Assembly: GCF_000314005.1 (NCBI RefSeq)
Contig: NZ_JH980292.1
Span: 4,314,121 to 4,378,120 of the forward strand
DNA: 64,000 nt
Direction: 5' to 3'
Source: Spirulina subsalsa PCC 9445
GTDB lineage: Bacteria; Cyanobacteriota; Cyanobacteriia; Cyanobacteriales; Spirulinaceae
Part shown: in pieces, positions 1 through 9,195 of the stretch
Numbering within the stretch: the first letter of the stretch is position 1
Layout of the letters: every line of letters starts with the position of its first letter
Notes under the pieces: model-generated
What the model was told of the DNA's origin: nothing
Seen by the model: only the letters and a program-made list of their open reading frames with translations
The model's database searches: none
Program-made: the position numbers and the translations under genes

Positions 1-921
1 TTAGGTTCTGGTGCCTTGTTGCTCGTCGCTAAAGCCATGTTCTTCGGCGGTGTCTATGACACTTGGGCTCCCGGTGGTGGTGATGTTCGGATCATTACGA
101 ACCCCACCCTAAACCCCGCCGTGATTTTTGGCTACCTGATCAACGCTCCCTTTGGTGGAGAAGGTTGGATCATCGGGGTCAACAACATGGAAGACATCAT
201 CGGCGGTCACATTTGGATTGGCTTAATCTGTATCGGTGGTGGGATTTGGCACATTCTGACCAAGCCTTTTGGCTGGGTACGTCGCGCCTTTATCTGGTCT
301 GGTGAAGCTTATCTCTCCTACAGCTTAGGCGCTCTGTCCTTAATGGGCTTTATCGCTTCCTTCTATGTGTGGTTTAACAACACGGCGTATCCCAGCGAGT
401 TCTACGGTCCCACCAACGCTGAAGCGTCTCAAGCTCAAGCCTTAGTGTTCTTGGCTCGTGACCAACGCTTAGGTGCTAACGTCGGTTCTGCTCAAGGCCC
501 CACAGGTCTGGGTAAATACCTGATGCGCTCTCCCACGGGTGAGATCATCTTCGGGGGTGAAACCATGCGTTTCTGGGACTTCCGAGGCCCTTGGTTAGAA
601 CCCCTCCGTGGCCCCAATGGTTTGGATCTTGACAAAATCCAAAACGATATTCAACCTTGGCAAATTCGCCGCGCTTCTGAGTATATGACCCACGCTCCCA
701 ACGGTTCTCTGAACTCTGTGGGTGGGATCATTACTGAGCCGAACTCCTTTAACTATGTGAATCCCCGCGCTTGGTTAGGAACTTCTCACTTTGTGTTAGG
801 GTTCTTCTTCCTTGTGGGACACCTCTGGCACTCTGGACGCGCTCGGGCGGCGGCGGCTGGTTTTGAAAAAGGCATCGACCGCGAAACTGAACCCGTACTC
901 TTTATGGATGATATTGACTAA
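1..921 (+). CDS. psbC: Photosystem II CP43 antenna protein, 3' part
   Basis: CP43 is the chlorophyll-binding inner antenna of photosystem II in the thylakoid membrane. The frame is open from base 1, so only about 306 C-terminal residues of a protein of about 460 are present. The large lumenal loop is complete. It contains [14 protein letters not shown], whose Glu and Arg (Glu354/Arg357 in the usual numbering) contact the Mn4CaO5 cluster. The last transmembrane helix follows ([20 protein letters not shown]) and the chain ends in FMDDID. In most cyanobacteria psbC overlaps psbD; psbD would lie upstream, outside the window. A strong hairpin follows the stop codon. Nothing unusual is seen in the visible part. 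Confidence 0.98.
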   Translation, partial: LGSGALLLVAKAMFFGGVYDTWAPGGGDVRIITNPTLNPAVIFGYLINAPFGGEGWIIGVNNMEDIIGGHIWIGLICIGGGIWHILTKPFGWVRRAFIWSGEAYLSYSLGALSLMGFIASFYVWFNNTAYPSEFYGPTNAEASQAQALVFLARDQRLGANVGSAQGPTGLGKYLMRSPTGEIIFGGETMRFWDFRGPWLEPLRGPNGLDLDKIQNDIQPWQIRRASEYMTHAPNGSLNSVGGIITEPNSFNYVNPRAWLGTSHFVLGFFFLVGHLWHSGRARAAAAGFEKGIDRETEPVLFMDDID

Positions 922-960
922 GGGTTTATTCCTCGGTCAATGTTAGCTTGAGTTACGAAA

Positions 961-990
961 GAAGAGGCGACTGGAAACAGTCGCCTCTTC
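961..990 (+). terminator. Hairpin after psbC
   Basis: A perfect 12-bp inverted repeat (GAAGAGGCGACT, loop of 6, AGTCGCCTCTTC) lies 40 bases after the psbC stop and is followed by TGTTTG. It has the position and strength expected of a transcription end or mRNA-stabilising hairpin for psbDC. The T-run is weak, so strict intrinsic termination is uncertain. Confidence 0.75.
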
Positions 991-1062
991 TGTTTGCCTG
1001 TCTGTGAGGCAAGAATCCCCCGTTGCCGCAACACTAGAAACGTTGGGGACATCAGATTGAAG

Positions 1063-1096
1063 CTCTCCCCACCTGCGAGGGTGCGAGGTGGGAGAG
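1063..1096 (-). other. Hairpin resembling the right end of a tnpB element
   Basis: An imperfect 11-12 bp stem (CTCTCCCCACCT / AGGTGGGAGAG) lies just downstream of the CyRepA1 gene stop. Read on the minus strand, the stem is followed by GGGGAGAGCTTCAA. The tnpB element of this window ends in a similar way at about 36570 (hairpin, then GGGGAGGTTCAA). It is either a terminator for the minus-strand gene or a remnant of an IS200/IS605-type end. Too short to decide. Confidence 0.4.
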
Positions 1097-1113
1097 TGCG
1101 TCGCTATTTTTGT

Positions 1114-4100
1114 TCAAAATAAGGACAGCTGGAGATAAGGACTATGCCAATTTGTCTCGCTCACAGGTCGAATGATGGTGGGATAATCGTCTAAACTGCG
1201 CCAGATTTCCTTATCCTGAGATAACCAATACTCGAACACTTCAAAACGGTCATCGTCAGGATTCACTAACTGATACACCCGGATTCGTTTTCGGGGTTGG
1301 TGGGGGTCTTTTTTGTATTTAATACATTGAACTCTGTAGCCGATTTGTTCCAAAAGTCGCCGCACAATGACAATGGGGGTGGAATTCTTAGCTAGTCCAA
1401 TCCCTAAGACGGTTTTAATAAAGGAACGATGGCTCAGGGCGAGATGCTGTATGGCTTGGAGGTCGGTGTCGGTGTTGGAGAGTTCTCGCTCGGGGTGGGC
1501 GAGGAGGGTAGGAATCCCGAGTCGTTCCAATGTACCAATGGCGGCCCCGAGTTGAGAACGGTTGAAGTCTGGGGGGAAGATTGCCCCTTCTCCTTGTTCC
1601 ATGAGTTGTTTGGCGATGAAACAATCTCGCTCGCTGAGGTAGGGACGACCAAAGGTGAGGAAGTAGTGTAAGCGTAACTGACTGTACCATCCCCCATCAT
1701 CTCGGATGACAATTTGGGGGGAGATGGTGATTCCATAACGCTGTTGAAGTTCGTATTTGCGGACTGTGCGCCGTTGGCTGGGGGTTTTGATCAGTTGTTT
1801 TTTCAGCTGTTGATAGGTGGTTTCGGTGAGATCCCGACTTTGGGCGATCGCATTACATTCAAGGTGATAGTTGTGATCCCGGACTTGGGCGATCGCATCA
1901 CTCAAAGAAAAGGGAGAGGGAGCTCCGGCTTCTGAAGGACTCTCAAGGTTTACCTCTTCTGCTGGGGGAGTCACTTCATAATGACCCTCCCGCAATAACC
2001 CCGTCAACACCATGTCCCGATAGTTCAACATGGCCGCATTGAGACGAACCGCAAACTTCGCCCAACAGAGCAAGGATTCGGCCCCAAAGCCCGTTTCTAG
2101 GTCATCCAAGGCCTCAAAATCCGACTGTTGGAGTAAACGGATGTTGACCTGAGTTAAACGCTGTCCTGAGTCCAAGAGGGCGGGAATAGAAGTAGACCCG
2201 TTACCCACTTGATTAAAGCCATAGGGAGCGACCCAAAGCCAGCGGGGCAAATTTTCCCGAATTCGACCCAAGGCCTGACGCACAGAATTCTCACTTTGGA
2301 TGCCTTGGGCGATCGCCCAGACCGAGGTAAAATGCCCCCGTAACTCAATGCTCACCCCCGTTTCAATCACCGGACTGGCCAAGACAATATCATACTGTTT
2401 CAGTCGTTCATCCAGATTCGCCATACAGCCATAGGCCGCATGGGTAGGATCCGCCAAGGACTCAGAATCAAGGCGCAAAATCCGCGCTGTGGGAAATTGA
2501 CTGCTTAAATAAGCCTCTAAATTGCAAGTTCCCCACTGACTTTGTAACTTTTGGGCGGAAAGACAGACAAACGGCTTGCCCCCCTCGGCGATATGTTGCA
2601 CCAAATCCTGTAATAAGTGATCCGGCGTGGTTTCGGTGTAGTGGTGGAGGGGCCAAGCTTCCTCCCTTGTCGGCTGCCAGTGGTTTTCAATCACCCAAGG
2701 CTGCACCCGAACTCCGGCCAACTTGAGGAGGTAATCGAGGGACACATCACTTAAATCTGCATCCGCCACATAAACCTGTCCCTGACCGCCTAGGGTATTT
2801 TCTAACAAAGTTTTGAGGGATTTTAAGATAGCGACGCGCTGATTTTGGCAGGTGGTGGAGTTTAAACCATGCCAGAGGACTTGTTCCACTTCGTCGATAA
2901 TCACGACCCCATTCGACCAATCCCCGGCCTTGAATTTAGCTTGGGAGTTGGGATGGAGGGAGTCAATACAAAGACCATACCCCAAGGCTTGCCCCGTGGG
3001 ATTGTCTTGGACTTCGGTGATATATTTCAGCCCAAAACGCTGACAGAGGGCTTCGACTAAACGCACCCGATGGCCAATGACTAACACCCACTGGTGACGA
3101 TTGAGGGCGTTTTGCACCACTTGGGTTAAAAATTGGGTTTTACCTGTGCCTTTGGGGGATTTTAGACCAATTAAGCGGGCTTCTGAGGGGATTTCTAAGG
3201 GGGGTAAATAACGAGTATTGAGGTCGTGGGTGGCCCGATAGGTGAGTTGACCTAAACTGTGGGCTTTCCAAGTATCGAGGGTCAGGGCTTGACCATAGGC
3301 GGTTTCAAAAGCCTTAACCCCTTGGGCGGCAATTAAATCATCGACCCCTTTCCCCTGTTGGGGCTGCCATTGCACCACTCGCACTTCGCAGTCTTGGCGG
3401 GTCAGGAGGTAGCCTGTTTGACGAATGGCTGCATTAACGGCTTTGATGGTTTTGGGCTTTTGATCTTGGTCAAAAACCATATAAATGGGGCGCTTCTCCT
3501 GGGCAAATTTTTCCAGTTGGGGGATGAGGCGAGCCTTGCCGATGATGTTCCCCTGCTCATCTCGGGGGACTCGGTAGCCGCCATAAATTCCCGGAAGTGC
3601 GATCGCCGCAAATCCAGCCGTTAACAAAGCACCCGCCTTTTTCGCCCCTTCTGTAATACACAGGGGAATCTCCCGATGAGTGATTAACCACTGCCAAAAC
3701 CCTAAATCCGGTTGTTGGGGGTCTAAATCTTCTGGCAAAATACAGACCTTATAGCGTTGGGCGATGCGTTGCCAGAGGTGCAACGGTACCCGTAGGGCAA
3801 AAATCCCCGTATTGGTTTTTGGCGGGTGTTCGTATTTAATCGGCTTTTGTTTTTGGGGGGCATAACGGGGGGACATGGGCTTAAAACAGCCCCATAAATC
3901 CTCATCCCCGGTTAATACATCAATCCCCGAACACCACCATCCCCCCTCCTCTAGGTGTTGATAGCGCTTCAAAATCGAGTCGCGAATCCGCCCATCATTG
4001 CGTCGTGGCAGGTCATCGGCATAGAGGAGATAGTCATAGGGGCGATCGCCTTCTAAGACTGTCACATTTAAGCGAGTCAGTTGATCATCAACACAACTCG

Positions 4101-4125
4101 CAGCCCATTCCTTCAAATAATACAC
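1114..4125 (-). CDS. CyRepA1-type plasmid replication protein (TOPRIM primase-helicase)
   Basis: This is a large replication-type protein of 1003 residues. The N-terminal third resembles the DUF3854/TOPRIM region: a glutamate in CITEGAKKAG (about residue 159), an acidic FDQDQK motif (218-223) and KGVDD (259-263). A helicase core follows, with Walker A SPKGTGKT (323-330), a DEAD-like IIDEVEQV (409-416), ETGVSIE (588-594) and a motif-VI-like RQALGRIR (616-623). This layout is that of cyanobacterial proteins named CyRepA1, which replicate small plasmids. Start is GTG, preceded by AAGAAAAG. Here the gene sits beside psbC, facing it tail to tail, so it is chromosomal unless the assembly is wrong. 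It is full length with intact motifs, and the family assignment rests on motif order and recall. Confidence 0.8.
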   Translation of the reverse strand: MYYLKEWAASCVDDQLTRLNVTVLEGDRPYDYLLYADDLPRRNDGRIRDSILKRYQHLEEGGWWCSGIDVLTGDEDLWGCFKPMSPRYAPQKQKPIKYEHPPKTNTGIFALRVPLHLWQRIAQRYKVCILPEDLDPQQPDLGFWQWLITHREIPLCITEGAKKAGALLTAGFAAIALPGIYGGYRVPRDEQGNIIGKARLIPQLEKFAQEKRPIYMVFDQDQKPKTIKAVNAAIRQTGYLLTRQDCEVRVVQWQPQQGKGVDDLIAAQGVKAFETAYGQALTLDTWKAHSLGQLTYRATHDLNTRYLPPLEIPSEARLIGLKSPKGTGKTQFLTQVVQNALNRHQWVLVIGHRVRLVEALCQRFGLKYITEVQDNPTGQALGYGLCIDSLHPNSQAKFKAGDWSNGVVIIDEVEQVLWHGLNSTTCQNQRVAILKSLKTLLENTLGGQGQVYVADADLSDVSLDYLLKLAGVRVQPWVIENHWQPTREEAWPLHHYTETTPDHLLQDLVQHIAEGGKPFVCLSAQKLQSQWGTCNLEAYLSSQFPTARILRLDSESLADPTHAAYGCMANLDERLKQYDIVLASPVIETGVSIELRGHFTSVWAIAQGIQSENSVRQALGRIRENLPRWLWVAPYGFNQVGNGSTSIPALLDSGQRLTQVNIRLLQQSDFEALDDLETGFGAESLLCWAKFAVRLNAAMLNYRDMVLTGLLREGHYEVTPPAEEVNLESPSEAGAPSPFSLSDAIAQVRDHNYHLECNAIAQSRDLTETTYQQLKKQLIKTPSQRRTVRKYELQQRYGITISPQIVIRDDGGWYSQLRLHYFLTFGRPYLSERDCFIAKQLMEQGEGAIFPPDFNRSQLGAAIGTLERLGIPTLLAHPERELSNTDTDLQAIQHLALSHRSFIKTVLGIGLAKNSTPIVIVRRLLEQIGYRVQCIKYKKDPHQPRKRIRVYQLVNPDDDRFEVFEYWLSQDKEIWRSLDDYPTIIRPVSETNWHSPYLQLSLF

Positions 4126-4223
4126 GGTGTCTTTTCTTCATGACTCATTCTTGGTCTTCCATCCTACGCTATAGCTAGCGGTCTGGGAAGTAGTCTTAAG
4201 GAAAAAACACTACTAATAGTGTA

Positions 4224-4745
4224 CTATTGCTCCTGCCATCCTTGTTCAAAACCTTGCCAATATCCGACTAAATACCCACTAATATATTGAGGTCGCCACA
4301 CCACACTAGAGGCAGGATGGGGTTGATAGTCCAGGCCTTGAGTTCGAGCGGAACGCCCCTCTTTCAAACCCATTTGATAGCCGCGATTATAACCATCTTC
4401 AAATTCTTCTACTTCATTTAAGGTTAAGTCCGCGTGGTTATAGAACCCATCGTGAAATCCGGCCAAAAATCCGGCTTTATAGCCTGCGATCGCCCTTTGA
4501 TCCGTTTCGCCCTCCAAAACGTCCCCAATGCCCAAAATTGTGGGATCATAGTCTAACTGCTGACTCCGGTCTAGTTCTCCTTGTTGTAACCCCAAGCTAT
4601 AGCCAAGATTGTAGCCTTGGGAAAAGGTCGAGGCCCCATAGGTTTGAGCGAGAGGGGAAGACACTTCTAAACTTACGGGACTCCAGGAAACCACAACCGG
4701 ATTCAGACAGAGGGTTGCGATCGCCAGAAAACACACAACGTTCAT
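4224..4745 (-). CDS. Secreted Gly/Tyr-repeat protein of unknown function
   Basis: No function recognised. I chose the ATG giving MNVVCFLAIATLCLNPVVVS because it yields a clean signal peptide and has GGGG about 8 bases upstream; a start 20 codons earlier is also open. The mature part has three related blocks of the form GYxxGYxxGxxxGxxD (SQGYNLGYSLGLQQGELD, GYKAGFLAGFHDGF, DGYNRGYQMGLKEG) and a fourth, GYLVGYWQGFEQGW, at the C-terminus. Glycines spaced every four residues are typical of tightly packed helices, so a membrane-associated or self-assembling exported protein is possible. It is separated by about 100 bases from the replication gene ahead of it and is divergent from the PP2C gene. 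Confidence 0.6.
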   Translation of the reverse strand: MNVVCFLAIATLCLNPVVVSWSPVSLEVSSPLAQTYGASTFSQGYNLGYSLGLQQGELDRSQQLDYDPTILGIGDVLEGETDQRAIAGYKAGFLAGFHDGFYNHADLTLNEVEEFEDGYNRGYQMGLKEGRSARTQGLDYQPHPASSVVWRPQYISGYLVGYWQGFEQGWQEQ

Positions 4746-4917
4746 ACAGACACCCCAGTAGAAGCATTTGGTTGTCTTAATTTTAGCCTGACTTTTTCGG
4801 TACACTGGAAGATAGGCACTTTCACTGATTTACCATTCCCGAAAATGCCTCAACTGGTGTGGATAGTTTCTTGAAAAACCTTCTAGAGCCATTGCCCCCT
4901 ATCGTCCAGATTTTCCT

Positions 4918-7221
4918 ATGAATAATCCTGCGGTTGCCCTTTACTGCTCGGATGCTAAGTGTCAAGCAGCAAATGACCTAAAGCATAAATTTTGTCAAGC
5001 TTGTAGTACGCCATTACTGCGACGATATTTATGGATGATTGGGGGAGATGTGCGAGATGTGGCCGTGGGGACACTATTAGAGGAGCGTTATCAAGTCTGT
5101 CAAGCGCGGATTCTGCTGGATACGAAACCCGCCGCCCCCCCTACCCCTCCGGAAGAGATTCCCGAGGCGATCGCACCTTACCTAAAACTCATCCCCTATC
5201 GCCTGCATTTACCCCAAGTCTACGGCATTATCTCCCTGCCCCATCGCTCCACCCCCACCTGGTTATTAGAATACGGCACCCTCCCCACCCCCCCCGACTT
5301 CAGCACCGGGCATATTCTCCCCTCCCTCCTACAACAATGGCCCCACGCCACCGCCATCCGCCAACTCAATTGGCTGTGGCAAATGGCGCAACTGTGGGAC
5401 CCTCTGGAAAATCAGGGGGTAGTCTCCAGCTTACTCAGTCCTGCCCTGCTGCGAGTGCAAGGGCAAATCTTGAAACTGGCTGAACTCCAAGGAGATAGTC
5501 GCCCCCGTGAAAACCCAGAAGTCCTCACCTTGAGCCATCTGGGGCAACTGTGGCTCACTTGGCAAGCCTCCGCCTCTCCCCTGATTCGTAAATTTATCCA
5601 ACAACTGGCCGAAGCCCTAGAGAATGGCAAGATTAGCGACTCCCATCAACTGGTCTATGTTTTAGATCAGGCCATCGCCCAAGCCACCCAAGCCCGTCAA
5701 CAGGAACATCATCTCTGTACCCTCACCGATGCGGGCCCTTCCCGGAGTCATAACGAAGATGCCTGTTACCCCCCCCATAACACCCGTCAATCCCTCGCCC
5801 AAGGGGAAAATAGCCTCGCCATTGTCTGTGATGGCATCGGGGGTCATGATGGGGGAGAAATTGCCTCCCAATTGGCCATAGAAGCCCTCCAAGAGAGTGT
5901 AAAACCCCTGTTAGACCAAAGCCCAGCCCAATCCCCTGAACTAATCACCGAACTCCTTGAAACGGCCATTTCCCGCGCCAATGATCGGATTAGCCAACGG
6001 AACGACAGCGAACAGCGCCAGATGCGCAAACGCATGGGAACCACCCTCGTTATGACTCTTTCCCATCAACATCAAATGTTTTGCGCCCATGTGGGGGACT
6101 CCCGCATCTATTGGATCACCCGTTCCGGTTGTCATCAAGTCACCTTAGATGATGATATTGCCTCCCGAGAAGTGCGCTTAGGCTATGCCCTTTATCCCGA
6201 TGCTGTGTCCTATCCCAACGCCGGAGCCCTAGTCCAAGCCCTAGGGATGAGCGCCTCTACTCGTCTTTATCCCAACATTGGGCGGGTGATTATCGATGAG
6301 GACTCGGTTTTCTTGCTTTGTTCCGATGGTCTAAGTGATGATGATCGGGTGGATCAGTATTGGGTGACGGAAATCCTGCCCATTTTGACCGAAAAACGGG
6401 ATCTTAAAGCCGTGACAGACCGTTTAATGGAAATTGGTCAAACCAAAAACGGCCACGACAACATCACCATTGCTCTCGTGCATTGTCAAGTTCAAGCTAA
6501 ACCCGCCGCCGGAAGTAACCTGATCACCTTACCCCCGTTACACGAACTCCCCGCTCCCTCAACCTACCAAAACACCCATAGCACGGCTCTGTTGGATGAA
6601 CCGACCGAACCGATGTTAAAGCTCAAACCCCGTTTAAACTGGGTGCAGCGTTCCCTATTGGCGGGGGGAATTTTACTGGGTTTAGTGTTGGCGCTTGGTT
6701 CTCTCTCTTGGCTGATGTTCCCGGAAATGCGGCAACAGGCGAATCGTTTGTTGGGCAATAATCCCGCCCGTCCTCCGGTGGCCTCTCCCCCTTCCTCCCC
6801 CCCGTCTCCCTCTCCCACGTTGCCCCAACCCACTCAATCCATTCGGAATGTTTCTGTCAATCAGTGGGTTGTTTTTGACCGTCCTCTAGAACTATACCCC
6901 AGTCCAAATTTGTTAGGGACTCCCCAAAACATCCCCCCAGAAACTCCCTTAAAAGTCTTCCGTCGTGTCACCCGTGCTGAAGATATGACTTGGGTACAAC
7001 TAGGTCATTGTCTCTTGTCTCCGGCTCCAGATGAGGCAAACTCCGGGGAGGTTTCCTTACCCTCCCCGGAAACCTCTCCCCCAGATTCCCCGATGCCCCC
7101 CAATGAGGGAGAATTAGAAGAAGCGCTAAACCTTGGCTGGTTGCCTGTCGAGCCAGCAACGGATGCTCAAATGCTACTCGTTACTATTGTTGCACCTGTG
7201 ACCGATTGTCGCCCAGACTGA
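4918..7221 (+). CDS. Zinc-ribbon PP2C protein phosphatase with C-terminal membrane anchor
   Basis: A Ser/Thr protein phosphatase of the PP2C (PPM) family, 767 residues. The N-terminus has four cysteines (C10, C15, C26, C29) like a small zinc ribbon. A region of about 200 residues of unclear fold follows, resembling the front part found in some cyanobacterial kinases and phosphatases. The PP2C domain runs from about 265 to 525 and keeps the metal-binding motifs: SHNEDACYPP, VCDGIGGHDGG (D305), HVGDSRIYW, LCSDGLSDDD and GHDNITI. After a linker there is one transmembrane helix (about 578-601), a proline-rich stretch, and a C-terminal SH3-like segment. The catalytic domain should face the cytoplasm. 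The next gene, 104 bases on, encodes a CHAT-FHA protein. FHA domains bind phosphothreonine, so the two may act on one phosphorylation signal (inference). Confidence 0.9.
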   Translation: MNNPAVALYCSDAKCQAANDLKHKFCQACSTPLLRRYLWMIGGDVRDVAVGTLLEERYQVCQARILLDTKPAAPPTPPEEIPEAIAPYLKLIPYRLHLPQVYGIISLPHRSTPTWLLEYGTLPTPPDFSTGHILPSLLQQWPHATAIRQLNWLWQMAQLWDPLENQGVVSSLLSPALLRVQGQILKLAELQGDSRPRENPEVLTLSHLGQLWLTWQASASPLIRKFIQQLAEALENGKISDSHQLVYVLDQAIAQATQARQQEHHLCTLTDAGPSRSHNEDACYPPHNTRQSLAQGENSLAIVCDGIGGHDGGEIASQLAIEALQESVKPLLDQSPAQSPELITELLETAISRANDRISQRNDSEQRQMRKRMGTTLVMTLSHQHQMFCAHVGDSRIYWITRSGCHQVTLDDDIASREVRLGYALYPDAVSYPNAGALVQALGMSASTRLYPNIGRVIIDEDSVFLLCSDGLSDDDRVDQYWVTEILPILTEKRDLKAVTDRLMEIGQTKNGHDNITIALVHCQVQAKPAAGSNLITLPPLHELPAPSTYQNTHSTALLDEPTEPMLKLKPRLNWVQRSLLAGGILLGLVLALGSLSWLMFPEMRQQANRLLGNNPARPPVASPPSSPPSPSPTLPQPTQSIRNVSVNQWVVFDRPLELYPSPNLLGTPQNIPPETPLKVFRRVTRAEDMTWVQLGHCLLSPAPDEANSGEVSLPSPETSPPDSPMPPNEGELEEALNLGWLPVEPATDAQMLLVTIVAPVTDCRPD

Positions 7222-7246
7222 GCAACTCGCGCTTGTCTCCTCTGTA

Positions 7247-7294
7247 TAATCGGCTGTCCGAATTTTGTGATTTAATGCCCCGGACACCGGATTA
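7247..7294 (+). other. Imperfect hairpin between the PP2C and CHAT-FHA genes
   Basis: A 13-bp stem with two mismatches (AATCGGCTGTCCG / CGGACACCGGATT) and a loop of about 20 bases. It has no clear T-run, so it may be an attenuator or processing site within an operon rather than a terminator. Confidence 0.35.
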
Positions 7295-7325
7295 TTCCTA
7301 ACCCACTGTTAACCCACTGCTTGGA

Positions 7326-8945
7326 ATGTCTGAAGAAACCCCTTGTTTGAGTTTGGCGCTGACTCGTCTCCAAACGGCCGGACACACAAATTATGCGATT
7401 TGGGTGACTAAAGCCCCAGTTCCTGATGGTTATGTTCACCATGACTGTGAGTGGCCGCCGGAGTTAACCCGGCAATGGTTGGCTTGGCAACAAATGTTTT
7501 CTTTGGCGATGGGGCCTCATTTACCTGTGATTCATGACAATGTGAACCTGGAGGTGGGGTTTTTGTTGGAGGAATGGTCGGGAACGCCTCAGAATATTGG
7601 CGGGCGTTTGATGCAGGATTTAGGGATTAGTTTGTGGCAGTGGCTGTTTGCTGGGGCGATTGGTAAGACGTTAATGCAGGGGCAGGGGGTGGCGATTGGT
7701 CAGGGGAAGGCGTTGCGTCTCCGTTTGGATATTCGGGATCCGAATTTAATTCCTCTGCCTTGGGAGATTATGCAGCCGGGGGCGGGGAAACAGGCGATTT
7801 CGTTGAATCAACAGTTATTGTTTAGTCGCACGACGAGCGATGTGGATCCGTTGAGTATTGAAGGGACTCAAGATCGGTTACAAATTTTGTTGGTGTTGGG
7901 GGAAAGTTCTTATCCTGCCCAAGATACTTTAGATTTGGATGCAGAGGCGGCTACGTTATCGCAGTTTATTGAACGACGGACGGGACAGGCGAATTATGCG
8001 CGATCGCATTATCCGGTCCCAACCTATGTTACAACGCTCCTCCAACCGACTCGCGGTCAGTTGATTGAGGCCTTAGAATGCAGTCGTTACAATGTGTTTT
8101 TCTACGCCGGACATGGAACTCCTGCACCGGATGGGGGGTTACTCTATTTACGTCGGGATGCCACGATTAACGGCACGGAATTAGCCCAGATTTTAGTGCG
8201 GAATCAAGTGACGTTGGCTTTATTTAATGCCTGTTGGGGGGCGCAACCGGATTCCTACAAAACGCTAGGCGAACAAGCGGCGGAGCATACGATTCCTCGC
8301 AGTAGTTTGGCGGAGGTGTTGATTCATCATGGGGTTCCGGCTGTGTTGGCGATGCGGGATTCTATTGCCGATCGAGAGGCGTTAAGTTTTATTCAGGCGT
8401 TTACTGAGGCACTGTCGGAAAGAATGCCCGTTGATCAGGCGATGGCGATCGCTCGTCAACAACTCCTGACGCTCTACAAGTTTAACCAACCTGCTTGGAC
8501 GTTGCCGATTCTCTATATGCACCCGGAGTTTAACGGGGAATTGGTGCAGGTGTTGGGGGAGGGGATTACTGAACTCCCTACCATTCTCCCCGGTAGTTCT
8601 GCCACTTTACCCCAGGCCAATTTGCGATCGCTCCAAGATCGTCAGCGGGTTTGGTCGTTGCAGGGGGGGTTAATTCGCATTGGTCGTCATCCGACGAATG
8701 ATGTGGTTATTCAAGAGCGTTGGGTGAGTCAGGAACACGCGGAAATCTTCTATCGAGAAACCTTTACGGCATCGTCTAATGGCCCCAATTATTTCCTCCG
8801 GGACTTTTCCCGCTATGGCACTTTGATTCAAGACAGTCAAGGGTGGCGCACGGTTCACCGTCAGGAAATCCCCCTCCCCTCCGGCACCCAGATTAAGCTG
8901 GGCAGTAGTCAAGGTCAGATTTTGGAGTTTGTCATTGAGGAGTGA
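7326..8945 (+). CDS. CHAT-domain (caspase-like) protein with C-terminal FHA domain
   Basis: The protein has 539 residues. The central part (about 180-400) looks like a CHAT domain, a caspase-fold peptidase type common in cyanobacteria. The likely catalytic dyad is His263 in FFYAGHGTPAPDGG and Cys303 in LALFNACWGAQ. The C-terminus (about 440-535) is an FHA domain with the phosphopeptide-binding pattern RIGRHPTNDVVI (residues 451-462) and VSQEHAEIF (467-475, with Ser468 and His471). The N-terminal 150 residues include a segment often seen ahead of CHAT domains. An FHA domain on a protease-like domain suggests recruitment to threonine-phosphorylated partners. The PP2C phosphatase gene just upstream fits control of that phosphorylation. 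Substrate and trigger are unknown. Confidence 0.85.
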   Translation: MSEETPCLSLALTRLQTAGHTNYAIWVTKAPVPDGYVHHDCEWPPELTRQWLAWQQMFSLAMGPHLPVIHDNVNLEVGFLLEEWSGTPQNIGGRLMQDLGISLWQWLFAGAIGKTLMQGQGVAIGQGKALRLRLDIRDPNLIPLPWEIMQPGAGKQAISLNQQLLFSRTTSDVDPLSIEGTQDRLQILLVLGESSYPAQDTLDLDAEAATLSQFIERRTGQANYARSHYPVPTYVTTLLQPTRGQLIEALECSRYNVFFYAGHGTPAPDGGLLYLRRDATINGTELAQILVRNQVTLALFNACWGAQPDSYKTLGEQAAEHTIPRSSLAEVLIHHGVPAVLAMRDSIADREALSFIQAFTEALSERMPVDQAMAIARQQLLTLYKFNQPAWTLPILYMHPEFNGELVQVLGEGITELPTILPGSSATLPQANLRSLQDRQRVWSLQGGLIRIGRHPTNDVVIQERWVSQEHAEIFYRETFTASSNGPNYFLRDFSRYGTLIQDSQGWRTVHRQEIPLPSGTQIKLGSSQGQILEFVIEE

Positions 8946-8950
8946 TGGGG

Positions 8951-9036
8951 GAGTCGGGTGTCGGGAATCGGGAATCGGGAATCGGGAATCGGGAGTCGGG
9001 AGTCGGGAGTCGGGAGTCGGGAGTCGGGAATCGGAA
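8951..9036. repeat. Heptanucleotide tandem repeat GGGARTC
   Basis: About twelve near-perfect copies of the 7-mer GGGAATC/GGGAGTC begin five bases after the CHAT-FHA stop. The same unit recurs near 21.7, 26.8-27.0 and 38.7 kb. These are short tandemly repeated repetitive sequences of the cyanobacterial STRR type. Confidence 0.9.
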
Positions 9037-9044
9037 GTAATGTC

Positions 9045-9148
9045 ATTGCGTTTGCTGCGCAACGCTACGCGTTTGCAACGCAACGCTTCGCGAACGCGAA
9101 GCGTCACGAAGTGAACGCGTAGCGTTCCGAAGGAAGGTACGAAGCAAT
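9045..9148. repeat. Nested palindromic REP-like repeat
   Basis: A GC-rich block built from GCAACGCT, CTTCGCGAACGCGAAG and ACGCTACGCG / CGCGTAGCGT, with the ends ATTGC and GCAAT also complementary. It would fold into a long hairpin. A shorter copy with the same core (AACGCTTCGCGAACGCGG, CGTCACGAAGTGAAC) lies at about 12475-12516. This indicates a dispersed palindromic family. Confidence 0.75.
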
Positions 9149-9195
9149 CTAGTCAGGAGTCAGGAGATTGCCTCTCCCTCTCTCCCCGTTCCCGA

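Noticed and set aside
8670-9114. Frames across the repeat tract after the CHAT-FHA gene
   Set aside because: Repeat-derived or antisense to the FHA coding region, with no independent support.
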